Both the position numbers and the translations under genes were made by a program. 64,000 nt of DNA from Aneurinibacillus sp. REN35 (GTDB lineage Bacteria > Bacillota > Bacilli > Aneurinibacillales > Aneurinibacillaceae), in NCBI RefSeq assembly GCF_041379945.2, contig NZ_JBFTXJ020000009.1:105919-169918 (forward strand), given 5' to 3'. Each line of letters opens with the position of its first letter. The first letter of the stretch is position 1. The notes under the pieces were generated by a model that saw nothing but the letters and a program-made list of their open reading frames with translations, was not told where the DNA came from and made no database searches. Below, one piece after another: positions 52,065-61,442 of the stretch.

Positions 52065-53540
52065 TTATTGTTCAATGTCCAATACAGTAAGACGCTTTGT
52101 ATCCAGATCCACTATGCGGATCAAATGGTTATTTGTATCTGCAATATATAAGCGATTTTTTATCACCAACACATCATTCGGTTCATTCAGCGGCAATAGA
52201 TCGCACGCCTCCTCCTCTATGGTGCATACACCCTTAGCAGACCCCCATACAAGCGTCTCCATGCACTTCTCGTTCAGATGAGCGATGCGAATGGCGTGAT
52301 TGTATGTATCGGCTACATACACCTTGCCTTCATGATAGGTTACACCAAGCGGATGCTGAAGCTCGGCGATAGAAAAAGAACCGTCCTGCATCCCGAAGGC
52401 GAATAATCCACTCCCAATCAGCGTATGTACATATCCATCAGTGAGGCTAGCTTTGCGCAGCGCGGATGCTTCACTATCTGCAAAATACAACTGCTTTTTG
52501 TCTGTCGCTATGCCGCTTGGCTGTGCAAGATGCGCTTTGTGGGCTGTATCATCCCATATATTTTCTCTGCCGCTTCCGGCAAACACGTCGATGATCCCGG
52601 TTGAGACATCCAACCGCCACAACTGATGTGAACCGGCCATCGCGATGTAGAGGTGCTTCCCATCAAGCACGACATCCCATGGTGAATTAAGGCGGGTGGC
52701 AAGAGCGAATCCTCCCGTCTCCCCATACCACCCCTGCTCTCCGGTTCCCGCAATGGTATATACACGCTCTTCTCTTAGATCTACTTCACGAATCAGATGA
52801 TTATCCGTATCGCATATATATAGCTTTTCCGCATGGTAAGCCATCCCCTGCGGCCGATAGAATGATGCCTCTGCAAATCCCCCATCCTCTTTTCCTGCTA
52901 TACCGGAACCGATCACACGAGTCACACGCGCCTGATACTCCCCGGTAAGCTCAAGCTCTACGATTCGGTGATGATTCGAATCACTTACGAATAACCGGTC
53001 ATGGTCTGAATCATAGGCAAGCTTACCAGGAAAGGATAACAACGACTCCGCATACGAAGGCCGCATCATCCCGATTCGCTTCTCAGCTAGCATTCCTTTG
53101 CGTCTGCCTTCATCGAGCGCCTGCTTGATGCACTCATCAAGCGCTTCTCGCTTTCCTTCTCCTGACATCATGTTACTAATACGACCATCAGGCCCAATTA
53201 CAACAAAGGATGGCCAGGCCTTAATCGTATACAACTGCCATATCCGCTGTTCTTGATCAATAACAACCGGATGATCGACTCCATAGCGCTGTATCGCACT
53301 CTTGATATTATTTATATTCTTCTCATTGTCGAACTTAGCAGAATGTACGCCGATGACAAGCACCGGCTCCGCCTGGTACTTCTCTTCTAACCAGGCAAGA
53401 TCAGGCAGGACATGAAGACAATTAATACAGCAGTATGTCCAGAAATCCAGCACCACTACATGTCCTCTCAACATGGAAAGCGACAGCGGATAATCCGTAT
53501 TCAGCCATGATGTATCTTCAGGAAACTCGGGCGCTCTCAT
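52065..53540 (-). CDS. Thioredoxin-like plus NHL beta-propeller protein (NHLRC2-like)
   Basis: 491 residues with RBS AGAGGAGG. Residues 1-150 form a thioredoxin/AlkHpP domain with CCIN C at 37-41 (active site C38-x-x-C41) and LDFWTYCCIN. Residues 160-490 form NHL repeats, with repeated segments such as LFVSDSNHHRIVELE, LYICDTDNHLIREVDL and VYVADTYNHAIRIA. There is no signal peptide, so it is probably cytoplasmic. The human homologue is NHLRC2; function is not established. The HAD gene lies 15 bases upstream, so the two may be cotranscribed. Confidence 0.9.
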   Translation of the reverse strand: MRAPEFPEDTSWLNTDYPLSLSMLRGHVVVLDFWTYCCINCLHVLPDLAWLEEKYQAEPVLVIGVHSAKFDNEKNINNIKSAIQRYGVDHPVVIDQEQRIWQLYTIKAWPSFVVIGPDGRISNMMSGEGKREALDECIKQALDEGRRKGMLAEKRIGMMRPSYAESLLSFPGKLAYDSDHDRLFVSDSNHHRIVELELTGEYQARVTRVIGSGIAGKEDGGFAEASFYRPQGMAYHAEKLYICDTDNHLIREVDLREERVYTIAGTGEQGWYGETGGFALATRLNSPWDVVLDGKHLYIAMAGSHQLWRLDVSTGIIDVFAGSGRENIWDDTAHKAHLAQPSGIATDKKQLYFADSEASALRKASLTDGYVHTLIGSGLFAFGMQDGSFSIAELQHPLGVTYHEGKVYVADTYNHAIRIAHLNEKCMETLVWGSAKGVCTIEEEACDLLPLNEPNDVLVIKNRLYIADTNNHLIRIVDLDTKRLTVLDIEQ

Positions 53541-53555
53541 GTTGCATTCCTCCTC

Positions 53556-54245
53556 TTATTTCAGAGAATCTGTTTGTTTATCTTCTAGCCACGCTACGTT
53601 CTTCAGCAAGTCTCGCATATCTGTAATACATACGTTAGGGAACACCTGCTTTTTCTTCATCTCGTTATGATTTCCTTTGTACGCGGCGAAAGCAACCCTA
53701 CCATCCTGTGCGGCCTTCCCATCGATCCAGGAATCCCCCACCATCATCCAACGCTCTACCGGGACATCCGGGTAATGTGTCAGAATATAATCAATGCCTG
53801 AAGGAGATGGCTTCAGTGCTGTCATCTGCTCCCGTCCGACAATATGATCGAAGTAATGATCAATCCCCGTCTCCCGAAGTGCTTCCTGTGCCGCCACGCA
53901 GGCATTGTTCGTCAATACAACAAGATGGCAATCTCCACATAATCTCTCCAGCACTTCAGTAACATACGGCTCTAGATGGGCTCCATGCATGCCGCGCTTC
54001 TCAAATTCCGCCACCGTCTCCCATATGCGTCTCTCTGTCTCCTGCTCCATCTTTCCGGACTGACGTCCCATCTCAATCAACTGGGAAGCGGTGTGATTTT
54101 GCCAATCCAAATCAGATTCACACAATCCATCTTTGGCCAATAATTCATATATGGCTTCTTTCATCCCCATAAAGTCGATATTGGATTGCAGCAATGTATT
54201 ATCCATATCAAAGATCATCCCGTATTTATATCTTTCTTCCTTCAT
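53556..54245 (-). CDS. HAD-superfamily hydrolase
   Basis: 229 residues with RBS GAGGTGGA. Motif I MIFDMDNTLLQ (about 10-20; DxDNT), motif II VVLTNNACV, and motif IV MMVGDSWIDGKAAQ are visible. The cap is a helical C1 insert (residues about 20-95). It belongs to the phosphoglycolate-phosphatase-like group; the substrate is unknown. Stands upstream of the NHL gene. Confidence 0.92.
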   Translation of the reverse strand: MKEERYKYGMIFDMDNTLLQSNIDFMGMKEAIYELLAKDGLCESDLDWQNHTASQLIEMGRQSGKMEQETERRIWETVAEFEKRGMHGAHLEPYVTEVLERLCGDCHLVVLTNNACVAAQEALRETGIDHYFDHIVGREQMTALKPSPSGIDYILTHYPDVPVERWMMVGDSWIDGKAAQDGRVAFAAYKGNHNEMKKKQVFPNVCITDMRDLLKNVAWLEDKQTDSLK

Positions 54246-54390
54246 TTTTCCACCTCATTTTTTGTAGTAATAAAATCAGAAAATAATATCCTTTATTTGT
54301 AACTAAATTTTCAGATAAATATGTTGCAAAAATCTTAGATTTTTCTTAGAATTAATTTTGCAATAAAATATTATAAGGGGGTTCCCATTT

Positions 54391-55899
54391 ATGGAACAAC
54401 GAGAACAATGGGGAACAAGGGCAGGCTTTATCCTCGCAGCTGTCGGTTCAGCAGTCGGACTGGGTAATATCTGGCGCTTTCCCTATGTCGCCTATGAAAA
54501 TGGTGGCGGTGCCTTCCTTATTCCCTACTTCTTTGCACTACTTACAGCCGGAATCCCAATCCTTATCCTTGAATTCGGTCTCGGAAAACGTGGTGGCGGG
54601 TCCGCTCCACTAACATTCTACCGCTTATCGAAAAAATGGGAATGGCTCGGCTGGTGGCAAGTAATGATTTGCCTTGTAATCAGTCTCTACTATGGTGCCA
54701 TTATCGCCTGGGCGATGAGCTATATCAAGTTTAGTGCTACACAGGCATGGGGTGACGATACACAAGCATTTCTATTCGGCGATTACCTCAAGCTTACCGA
54801 AAATGTATGGGATATAGGCGGCATGCAGCTTCAAGTACTGCTTCCGCTCACACTTGTCTGGGCGATCGTCTTTATTACATTATATGCCGGCATCAAAAAG
54901 GGAATTGAAACAGCCGGTAAATTCATGCTGCCGCTGCTGCTTGTTCTGTTTGCCATTATCGCCATCCGCAGTATAACACTGCCAGGCGCATCGGTCGGCT
55001 TAAATCACTTCTTTACACCGGATTGGTCTAAAGTATGGGATTATAAGACATGGCTTGCTGCCTACGGACAAATCTTCTTCAGCTTAAGCGTCGCTTTTGC
55101 CATCATGATCACATATTCAAGCTATCTTCCGAAGAAATCCGATGTCAACAATAACGCATTTATTACCGCTTTTAGCAACAGCGGATTTGAGTTATTCGCA
55201 GGTATTACCGTTTTCAGCGCGATTGGATTTATGGCGGTACAGAGCAACGTTCCCGTAAGCGAAGTGGCCGCGGGTGGTGTAGGACTGGCCTTTATTGTCT
55301 TTCCTAAAATCATCAGTACTCTGCCGGCAATGAACGGGATCTTCGGTATATTGTTCTTCGGTTCGCTGATGCTGGCCGGACTGACATCCCTTATCTCTAT
55401 TGTAGAGGTTATCGTGGCTGCTTTCATGAACAAATTCTCATTGCAGCGCAGAAATGCGGCTGTGATTGTCTGCATAATCGGCTATTTAGGAAGCCTAATC
55501 TTTGCAACGGGGTCAGGCCTGCATTTCCTTGATATCTTCGATCACTTCATCAATAACTACGGTGTTGCGCTTGCCGGCCTGGCCGAAGTCATTCTATTGG
55601 GCTGGTTCTATAAAAAGCTTACCGCATTGCGTGAAGAAAACAACCGGGTATCAGACTTTGCTATTGGCGGTTGGTGGGAGATTATGATTCGCTTCGTAAC
55701 GCCAGCTGTGCTTTTGTTTATTGCTTACAAAAACATCGTGGATGAATTTGCGAAGCCATACGGTGATTATCCATGGGGGGTCATTGCTCCGCTCGGCCTT
55801 GGTGTGAGCGTAGGAGCGCTTCTGCTTGGATTACTCTTCACTGTCATGAAATGGCACCGCGTTCCATCGCCACACTATGAGGAAGACAATCAAAAATAA
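54391..55899 (+). CDS. Sodium-dependent transporter, NSS family (MetP-like)
   Basis: 502 residues, 12 helices. The N-terminal GFILAAVGSAVGLGNIWRFPYVAYENGGGAFLIPYF motif is the Na+/substrate site of SNF/LeuT-type transporters. The next frame encodes a 35-residue hydrophobic peptide of the kind that accompanies MetP, supporting an amino acid (methionine, alanine) import role. RBS AAGGGGG. Possible promoter elements upstream are obscured by AT-rich repeats (54320-54360). Confidence 0.93.
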   Translation: MEQREQWGTRAGFILAAVGSAVGLGNIWRFPYVAYENGGGAFLIPYFFALLTAGIPILILEFGLGKRGGGSAPLTFYRLSKKWEWLGWWQVMICLVISLYYGAIIAWAMSYIKFSATQAWGDDTQAFLFGDYLKLTENVWDIGGMQLQVLLPLTLVWAIVFITLYAGIKKGIETAGKFMLPLLLVLFAIIAIRSITLPGASVGLNHFFTPDWSKVWDYKTWLAAYGQIFFSLSVAFAIMITYSSYLPKKSDVNNNAFITAFSNSGFELFAGITVFSAIGFMAVQSNVPVSEVAAGGVGLAFIVFPKIISTLPAMNGIFGILFFGSLMLAGLTSLISIVEVIVAAFMNKFSLQRRNAAVIVCIIGYLGSLIFATGSGLHFLDIFDHFINNYGVALAGLAEVILLGWFYKKLTALREENNRVSDFAIGGWWEIMIRFVTPAVLLFIAYKNIVDEFAKPYGDYPWGVIAPLGLGVSVGALLLGLLFTVMKWHRVPSPHYEEDNQK

Positions 55900-55914
55900 A
55901 GAAGGTGAAGCAAT

Positions 55915-56022
55915 ATGACAGGAACTGCTATTGCTATGTTCGCATTCGGCGCCATTCTTCTCTGGGGTGGTCTTGCCGTATGCCTAAGCATTGCCATTAG
56001 AAAAAAATCGAAATTCCACTAA
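55915..56022 (+). CDS. metS: MetS-type NSS transporter small subunit (35 aa)
   Basis: It reads M-T-G-T-A-I-A-M-F-A-F-G-A-I-L-L-W-G-G-L and then a basic tail ending KKSKFH. That is one membrane helix (about residues 6-27) followed by lysines, exactly the methionine/alanine import small-subunit family. RBS GAAGGTGAAG, 15 bases past the transporter stop. It is too short for most gene callers. Small subunit of the NSS transporter above. Confidence 0.88.
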   Translation: MTGTAIAMFAFGAILLWGGLAVCLSIAIRKKSKFH

Positions 56023-56030
56023 GCAAGAGA

Positions 56031-56056
56031 AAAGAGCGCAGATCATGGCGCTCTTT
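56031..56056 (+). terminator. Terminator after metS
   Basis: 9-bp stem AAAGAGCGC (56031-56039) with GCGCTCTTT (56048-56056), 8-base loop, T-run. Confidence 0.9.
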
Positions 56057-56096
56057 TTTTATACAAATTTGAACACTTTATGACAGCACCATCTTC

Positions 56097-56139
56097 TGTG
56101 ATAAGTATCACATGATTTTATTCCCGGCCGCTGTATAGT
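56097..56139 (+). promoter_or_regulatory. FNR-type site and -10 of the hcp promoter
   Basis: TGTGATAAGTATCACA (56097-56112) is a perfect match to the Bacillus Fnr palindrome TGTGA-N6-TCACA. A -10 TATAGT follows at 56134-56139. If the start site is the A near 56146, the palindrome is centred at about -41.5, the usual class II activator position. Confidence 0.83.
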
Positions 56140-56199
56140 TGCACCATACGGTTCATCCGGTACGAAGGGATGAAACAAACTAATGGGGGAGGCAGATGT

Positions 56200-57498
56200 A
56201 TGTTCTGCTATCAATGTGAACAAACGCCAAGCGGAGGATGTAAAGTTATTGGGGTATGTGGGAAGAACGAAGACATTGCCAGCTTGCAGGATACGATCAT
56301 TTTTGGCCTAAAAGGTATTGCAGCGTATGCGACACACGCGCGTCAGCTCGGTTATTCCGATCCATTCGTGGATGCGACAACGCAGGAGGCACTGTATCTG
56401 ACACTCACCAATTCCAACTTCAATATGCAGGAGCATATCGATATGGCTATGAAGGTAGGTCAGTCAACCGTTCGCATTATGGATCTACTGGATCGTGCGC
56501 ATACAGAGCGTCTCGGCATTCCAGAGCCGATTCGCGTATCACAGAATAAAATTGAGGGCAAATGCATTGTCGTGACCGGCCACAACCTGTTTGCGCTCGA
56601 GCAGCTGCTGATGCAGACTGAAGGCAAAGGTATTAATATCTATACCCACTCTGAGATGCTGCCGGCGCACGGGTATCCGCAGTTAAAAAAATACCCTCAT
56701 CTCAAAGGCAATATTGGCAAAGCGTGGTTTGATCAACGTCGGTTATTTGAAGAGTTCCCTGGGGCGATTCTTGCCACAACCAACTGTGTCATGCCAATCA
56801 AAGGCACGTATGCAGACCGTTTCTTCTCTTATGAGGTAGCCGGCTTAGAGGGCGTAACCAAGATCATTGGTGAAGACTTCTCGCCGCTCATTAAGAGAGC
56901 ATTAGAGCTTCCTGAGGCTAATATTGAATCAGAGCAGACCTTGCTGACAGGCTTTCATCATGAGAGCGTCTTAGGTATTGCACCTGAGATTATTGACGCG
57001 GTCAAAGCCGGTAAGATCAAACGCTTTTTCGTTATCGCAGGCTGTGACGCACCGGGCAAGGGCGGCGAATATTATCGCGAACTCGCTACCTCACTGCCTC
57101 CTGAAGCAGTCATTTTGACAACATCTTGCGGTAAGTTCCGCTTCAATGATGTAGAGTATGGCACAGTACCGGGTACGAACATTCCGCGCTATATCGACCT
57201 TGGACAGTGCAATAACTCCGGTTCTACGGTAAAGATTGCGATGGCGCTTGCCGACGCATTCGGCTGTGAAGTGAACGAACTTCCTGTCAGCATCGTGTTA
57301 TCTTGGTTCGAGCAAAAAGCGGTCGCCATTCTGCTTGGCCTATTCAGCCTCGGCATTCAGGATATTCGCATCGGTCCAAAGCCGCCAGAGTTTATCACAC
57401 CAGGCGTTCTGAATGTGCTGCAAGAGGCATTTGGACTGAAGTTAATCGGCAGCGCGCAAGAAGACATGGAGACGATGCTCGCCCTGTCCGCCAACTAA
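56200..57498 (+). CDS. hcp: Hybrid cluster protein (hydroxylamine reductase)
   Basis: 432 residues from ATG 56200 behind GGGGGAGG; the frame extends to 56170 without a better site. N-terminal CYQCEQTPSGGCKVIGVC gives C-x2-C-x7-C-x5-C for the [4Fe-4S] cluster. The hybrid Fe-S-O cluster ligands are in GHNLFALEQLL, GFHHESVLGI, GCDAPGKG, TTSCGKF and LGQCNNSG. The length (about 110 residues short of class I proteins) fits class III hybrid cluster proteins. It detoxifies NO or hydroxylamine under low oxygen, in agreement with the FNR site upstream. Confidence 0.95.
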   Translation: MFCYQCEQTPSGGCKVIGVCGKNEDIASLQDTIIFGLKGIAAYATHARQLGYSDPFVDATTQEALYLTLTNSNFNMQEHIDMAMKVGQSTVRIMDLLDRAHTERLGIPEPIRVSQNKIEGKCIVVTGHNLFALEQLLMQTEGKGINIYTHSEMLPAHGYPQLKKYPHLKGNIGKAWFDQRRLFEEFPGAILATTNCVMPIKGTYADRFFSYEVAGLEGVTKIIGEDFSPLIKRALELPEANIESEQTLLTGFHHESVLGIAPEIIDAVKAGKIKRFFVIAGCDAPGKGGEYYRELATSLPPEAVILTTSCGKFRFNDVEYGTVPGTNIPRYIDLGQCNNSGSTVKIAMALADAFGCEVNELPVSIVLSWFEQKAVAILLGLFSLGIQDIRIGPKPPEFITPGVLNVLQEAFGLKLIGSAQEDMETMLALSAN

Positions 57499-57511
57499 TT
57501 CTCTTTTTGTT

Positions 57512-57575
57512 AAAAACGAAGTGCCAAACGCTTTCCTCACCCCTGAGTATCCAGCGTTTGATCCACTTCGTTTTT
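57512..57575 (+). terminator. Terminator after hcp
   Basis: Stem AAAAACGAAGTG (57512-57523) with CACTTCGTTTTT (57564-57575), inner CAAACGCT/AGCGTTTG stem, followed by T. Confidence 0.9.
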
Positions 57576-57626
57576 TTTATGCATAAAAAAAGACGAGGAA
57601 TCATCTCCCCGTCTCTTCTAGGTCCG

Positions 57627-57941
57627 TTAACCGCATGATGTATCTTCTCCCACTTTAATTACCAGTAGGCTTGTATCCTCAATGGCTTCCAACTCATGAT
57701 CTTCCCTTGGATTCATATGCAGCACAATATCCTTGGTTAACTCCACGCTCTCGTCGCCGACGCCAAATCGCACCCGTCCGGATACGACATGGATAATGGC
57801 ATCACTGGGCGTATGGTGCCGCCCTACTCTCTGCCCCGCTCTGAGCTGCAGGTTAATTACCGCTCCTCTAGAAAACTTCAATACATCAACTTTTCCAACG
57901 GCACGACTTTCTAACAAGTTTTTTAACACTGCTGTTTTCAT
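57627..57941 (-). CDS. Cupin-domain protein
   Basis: 104 residues with RBS TGGAGGG. The cupin signature is visible: GQRVGRHHTPSDAIIHVVSGRVRFGVGDE (motif 1 with H-H spacing) and MNPREDHELEAIEDTSLLVIKV (motif 2). Single-domain cupins often bind Mn2+ or Fe2+; substrate unknown. It converges on hcp, and small cupins of this type are seen near hcp in other Firmicutes, suggesting a nitrosative-stress role (inference). Confidence 0.88.
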   Translation of the reverse strand: MKTAVLKNLLESRAVGKVDVLKFSRGAVINLQLRAGQRVGRHHTPSDAIIHVVSGRVRFGVGDESVELTKDIVLHMNPREDHELEAIEDTSLLVIKVGEDTSCG

Positions 57942-58044
57942 GCATATCCCTCCAGCTGTTAACGCTGTTTATTATCTTGCTATCTACAGCATACAGCCCC
58001 GGATCTATACAGTCAGTGATAACGATCACGTATCCGAAAGAGAA

Positions 58045-58959
58045 TTACTCTTTCTCAAAGACAAGACTTGTGTTCATCCGGTCATGCCCAAGCTTTGTCT
58101 CCGGAAAAATCCGGCGGGCAGTCTCAATATATTCTTCAGGAGTATGCAACGAAGGACTGTAATGTGTCAGCCATAACTCCTTGACATCACCAGCTTTGGC
58201 GAGTGCCGCCGCCTCTTCAAATAGCATATGGCGGTGCTCCTCCGCTTTCGGCAGACTTTCTATATCTCCGTACATCCCCTCTCCGATAAACAGATCGGCT
58301 CCCTGAATGAAATCAATCAATCCTTCTATCGGTCGCGTATCTGTGCAGTAGGCTACTTTTAAGCCCTTACGCGGCTCACCAAGCACCATATCTGGGGTAA
58401 AGGTACTTCCATCATGCACAATGGTCTCACCCTTCTGTAAACGACTCCAGTACGGCACAGGAATACCCAGCTCAGAAGCGCGTGCCGGATTAAACTTCCT
58501 GCCCCGCTCAATTTCCACTGTATAGCTCACACATGGAACCGTATGATACACAGGAAGCGTACGCACGACAAATTCTCCGACATCGTGTACTGTATCTTCC
58601 TGCTCAGACAGCTCAACCAGTTCCAGCTCATAGGGAAGATACGGGGCAATCACGGTCATTCCCCGTACCACTTCGACAAGCCCGGGCGGACCCATAAGCA
58701 AAAGCGGCTCCTCCCGTCCGGCATTAGCAATGGCGAACAATAAACCAGGCAGCCCCGCTACGTGATCGGCATGGTAGTGGGTAAAGCAGATCGCATCAAT
58801 GGACTTAAAGCCCCACCCCAACATTTTCATCGTTACCTGCGTTCCTTCTCCGCAGTCAATCAATATCATCTTGCCGTTATATGACGCAAGCATGGCAGTA
58901 AGCCAGCGTTTTGGAAGCGGCATGGTTCCCCCGCATCCCAACAAAGCAATATCAAGCAT
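58045..58959 (-). CDS. Ribonuclease Z-like metallo-beta-lactamase-fold hydrolase
   Basis: 304 residues with RBS TTTGGAGGAA. The Zn site has THYHADHVAGLPGLL (HxHxDH, about 59-73), a GPPGL stretch, a middle VYHTVPCVSYTVE, DT-type aspartate AYCTDTRP and a last histidine EELWLTHYSPSLH. This is the tRNase Z/ElaC fold, but the flexible exosite arm is short. Bacilli often hold additional RNase Z-like paralogues, so the exact substrate is uncertain. Confidence 0.88.
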   Translation of the reverse strand: MLDIALLGCGGTMPLPKRWLTAMLASYNGKMILIDCGEGTQVTMKMLGWGFKSIDAICFTHYHADHVAGLPGLLFAIANAGREEPLLLMGPPGLVEVVRGMTVIAPYLPYELELVELSEQEDTVHDVGEFVVRTLPVYHTVPCVSYTVEIERGRKFNPARASELGIPVPYWSRLQKGETIVHDGSTFTPDMVLGEPRKGLKVAYCTDTRPIEGLIDFIQGADLFIGEGMYGDIESLPKAEEHRHMLFEEAAALAKAGDVKELWLTHYSPSLHTPEEYIETARRIFPETKLGHDRMNTSLVFEKE

Positions 58960-58993
58960 GGTTTATTTTCCTCCAAAAAATAAAAAAACTTCA

Positions 58994-59620
58994 CTACTTC
59001 CGCGAGATAAACGGATTGTCCTTTATGTAGAATCGCCACGGATATAATGCCGCTTCTTCTGCATAATCAATATTGACACGCGTCGTTTCCACGATATCGA
59101 CCTCTTCTGCCGCATCTGACGGCTCCGTAATAAACAGCGCATCGCCGCACAGATCGAAGCCATTATGAGCACGGGTAATGCCCAATGCCTGACACAGCTT
59201 TCCCGGCCCGTTCGTAAGGCTGATTTTCTCTCTGGACGTAAGCGATTGACTCCTTCCAAAACGCGCCTGCGCCATAAGGGGTATCCCCTGTACAGGCTCA
59301 AGCGCACGGATCAGTACAGCTTCGGGCCTCTCTGCTTCATTCGTTACGGTGTTCACACAATTATACATTCCATAGATTAGATACACATAGGCATAGCCGG
59401 GTGGGCCGTACATGACTTCATTACGTGGTGTACGCCGCCCATTGTACGTATGGGCTCCCTTATCTTCTGGCCCAATATATGCTTCCACCTCGACAATTCG
59501 TCCTTCACGCGCTATCCCGTCTACGATATGAACAAGATGCTTGCCCAGCAATTCACGAGCTACAATTAGCGTATCACGATTATAGAAGTCTCTTGGCAGC
59601 TTATGCAATGTTGCGCTCAC
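58994..59620 (-). CDS. DNA-3-methyladenine glycosylase (AAG/MPG family)
   Basis: 208 residues when started at the GTG at 59620; the frame is open to 59746 but that part overlaps telA. Family motifs are RDTLIVARELLGKHLVH, EVEAYIGPEDKGAHTYNGRRTPRNEVMYGPPGYAYVYLIYGMYNCVNTVT, and TNGPGKLCQALGI. It removes alkylated purines in base excision repair. The start lies within a few bases of the telA stop, so it is probably cotranscribed with telA. Confidence 0.93.
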   Translation of the reverse strand: MSATLHKLPRDFYNRDTLIVARELLGKHLVHIVDGIAREGRIVEVEAYIGPEDKGAHTYNGRRTPRNEVMYGPPGYAYVYLIYGMYNCVNTVTNEAERPEAVLIRALEPVQGIPLMAQARFGRSQSLTSREKISLTNGPGKLCQALGITRAHNGFDLCGDALFITEPSDAAEEVDIVETTRVNIDYAEEAALYPWRFYIKDNPFISRK

Positions 59621-59624
59621 CCCA

Positions 59625-60707
59625 TTATCCGAGCCGGCTCGCCTGATCCAGCTTGCCGCCCGTATCCTGTTCGATATGAACCAATGCTTGTTCAACCTGA
59701 CGTCGCTTCTCGCTGCTTTCCCGCTGAATATGCAGCGTCTGCTCAATAACGGTCAACAATTCCTCCTGTGTATCTCTAAATGCCTCTACTTCCGCTGCGG
59801 CATTTCCTTGTTCTCTATCCGTTTGTCTGACTGCGTTCTTCAGCGCCTTGGTGTTCTCCCTAAGCACAGCGCCGGATTCTCTTGTCATCTGACGCTGTAG
59901 TGATAAAGCTCCTTGCTGGCGAAGCAGCGACAATAGAATGACCATCTGGCTTTTCCAAAGCGGGATGGTTGTAAGGATGGAGGAACGAATCTTCTCCATT
60001 AGCATCTCGTGATTCTCCTGAATCATGCGAATTTGTGGAGCCGTTTGAAAAGCAATGGATTGACTGATAAGCAGATCCTGTACCTTCTTCTCCAAACGGT
60101 CAGCAAACCGCTCCAAATCCATCAACTCCTGCATCTGCATTGACTCACCTGATTGCTCAGCCTTCTCACGCATAGCAGGCAGCATAACTTCTCGTACTTC
60201 CTTTAGCTTCTCTCTGGCAGCTACCAGATACAGACTGAGCTCGTGGAAGTATTCCCGGTTTCTTGCATACAATACATCAAGCATTGTCGTATCACGCAGC
60301 ATCTGATGACGAAGGCGTTCTAGCGTATCAGCCATCCGCTCCATCTCATGATTCGTTTTTTGACAGCGAGCAAGCATTTTCTGTTTGGCTTTTGTAGAAG
60401 AGATACTGAATAAACGGGCCAGAATCCCTCGCGGCGGTGTAAGAATATCATCCGGTCGAATCTCCCGGACTTTATCGAGCAAGGAATGTAGAATGCTTCC
60501 AATCTGCTCTTCAGCCTGATGAGCCCTCATCTGATTCAGCATGCTATCAGCTAAGCGGGCCATCTTATCTTGGATATCTGCACCGTACTGTACAAGCGAG
60601 TGCGGCTGAGCAGGGGAGATACGACGAGCGAGTTCTCTTACGCGCTGCTGCTGCTCAGCGGAAAGCGAAAGCGCCGCATCTTGACTATGTTCCTCTGAAT
60701 AATTCAT
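59625..60707 (-). CDS. TelA/YaaN family toxic anion resistance protein
   Basis: 360 residues from ATG 60707 behind GGAAGGGGAG. Almost entirely alpha-helical, rich in Gln, Glu and Arg, with long coiled coils (residues about 85-330). It contains the YaaN/TelA motif around LLISQSIAFQTAPQIRMIQENHEMLMEKIRSSILTTIPLWKSQMVILLS. The family relates to tellurite resistance and envelope stress, with molecular role unknown. It follows xpaC by 27 bases, as in B. subtilis xpaC-yaaN. Confidence 0.93.
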   Translation of the reverse strand: MNYSEEHSQDAALSLSAEQQQRVRELARRISPAQPHSLVQYGADIQDKMARLADSMLNQMRAHQAEEQIGSILHSLLDKVREIRPDDILTPPRGILARLFSISSTKAKQKMLARCQKTNHEMERMADTLERLRHQMLRDTTMLDVLYARNREYFHELSLYLVAAREKLKEVREVMLPAMREKAEQSGESMQMQELMDLERFADRLEKKVQDLLISQSIAFQTAPQIRMIQENHEMLMEKIRSSILTTIPLWKSQMVILLSLLRQQGALSLQRQMTRESGAVLRENTKALKNAVRQTDREQGNAAAEVEAFRDTQEELLTVIEQTLHIQRESSEKRRQVEQALVHIEQDTGGKLDQASRLG

Positions 60708-60737
60708 CAATCTCTCCCCTTCCTACCGCGTATTTCT

Positions 60738-61442
60738 TTACCGCTTGATCTCTTCGTGCTGCTCCTCTTTCATCCGCTCCTCCGCTGTGGGCATTGTGAT
60801 AGTATGCTGCGATCTTGTCCCGAGCGATTTCTTCATCGTCTCAATCTCCACATCTAAATTAAGTACATCATCAGATAGTACCTGCATCAATTCCTCTTCC
60901 AACGCGACGATAATATCATCAAGCATGGCCTCTGTTTTTTTGAGCGCCATCGTCATTTCCGTATTGCGAACCGGCTGCGAGATCAGAAATGTATACTTTT
61001 CCATAATAGTAATAGTGGAGTCTAAATAACTGGAGAAGAAATTGCGGGCAGAACGGAAGCGGTACGGCTGTTCTTCAACAATCGTGAGAATGCGCCGCGA
61101 TACTTTATACAGATGCGATGTCTTTTGCCAGATGGTAATCGAACGAATTCGAAACTGTAATCGACGAATATTTTTTAGTTTTTTACGGGCTTCTCGTATA
61201 TTCTGTCGAATATACGCCCGGTCCTGCTTGTCCAATTCAACATCGAAGGTATAGGACGGCATATCAGACCCGGAGGCATAATGACGTCCCGTAATCCACA
61301 TAGACAAAACAAACACAGCCACGCTTGCAAAAAAAGCAGGCGCGAATTCCTTATCGAACAGCAAGAAAAATAAAAACAGGCTTCCAAACGAGATCATACC
61401 GGAGACGAACATGCGCCACACGGTTGTTATTAATTTTCTCAT
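60738..61442 (-). CDS. XpaC-like 5-bromo-4-chloroindolyl phosphate hydrolysis protein
   Basis: 234 residues. Two membrane helices at the N terminus (about 8-50: FVSGMISFGSLFLFFLLF, then AFFASVAVFVLSMWI) precede a helical cytoplasmic domain with basic/acidic coiled coil (DIIVALEEELMQVLSDDVLNLDVEIETMKKSLG). It matches XpaC, the usual upstream partner of YaaN/TelA. Enzyme activity was inferred historically from an indicator plate and is not understood. RBS CGGGGTGAAG. No terminator separates it from telA. Confidence 0.92.
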   Translation of the reverse strand: MRKLITTVWRMFVSGMISFGSLFLFFLLFDKEFAPAFFASVAVFVLSMWITGRHYASGSDMPSYTFDVELDKQDRAYIRQNIREARKKLKNIRRLQFRIRSITIWQKTSHLYKVSRRILTIVEEQPYRFRSARNFFSSYLDSTITIMEKYTFLISQPVRNTEMTMALKKTEAMLDDIIVALEEELMQVLSDDVLNLDVEIETMKKSLGTRSQHTITMPTAEERMKEEQHEEIKR

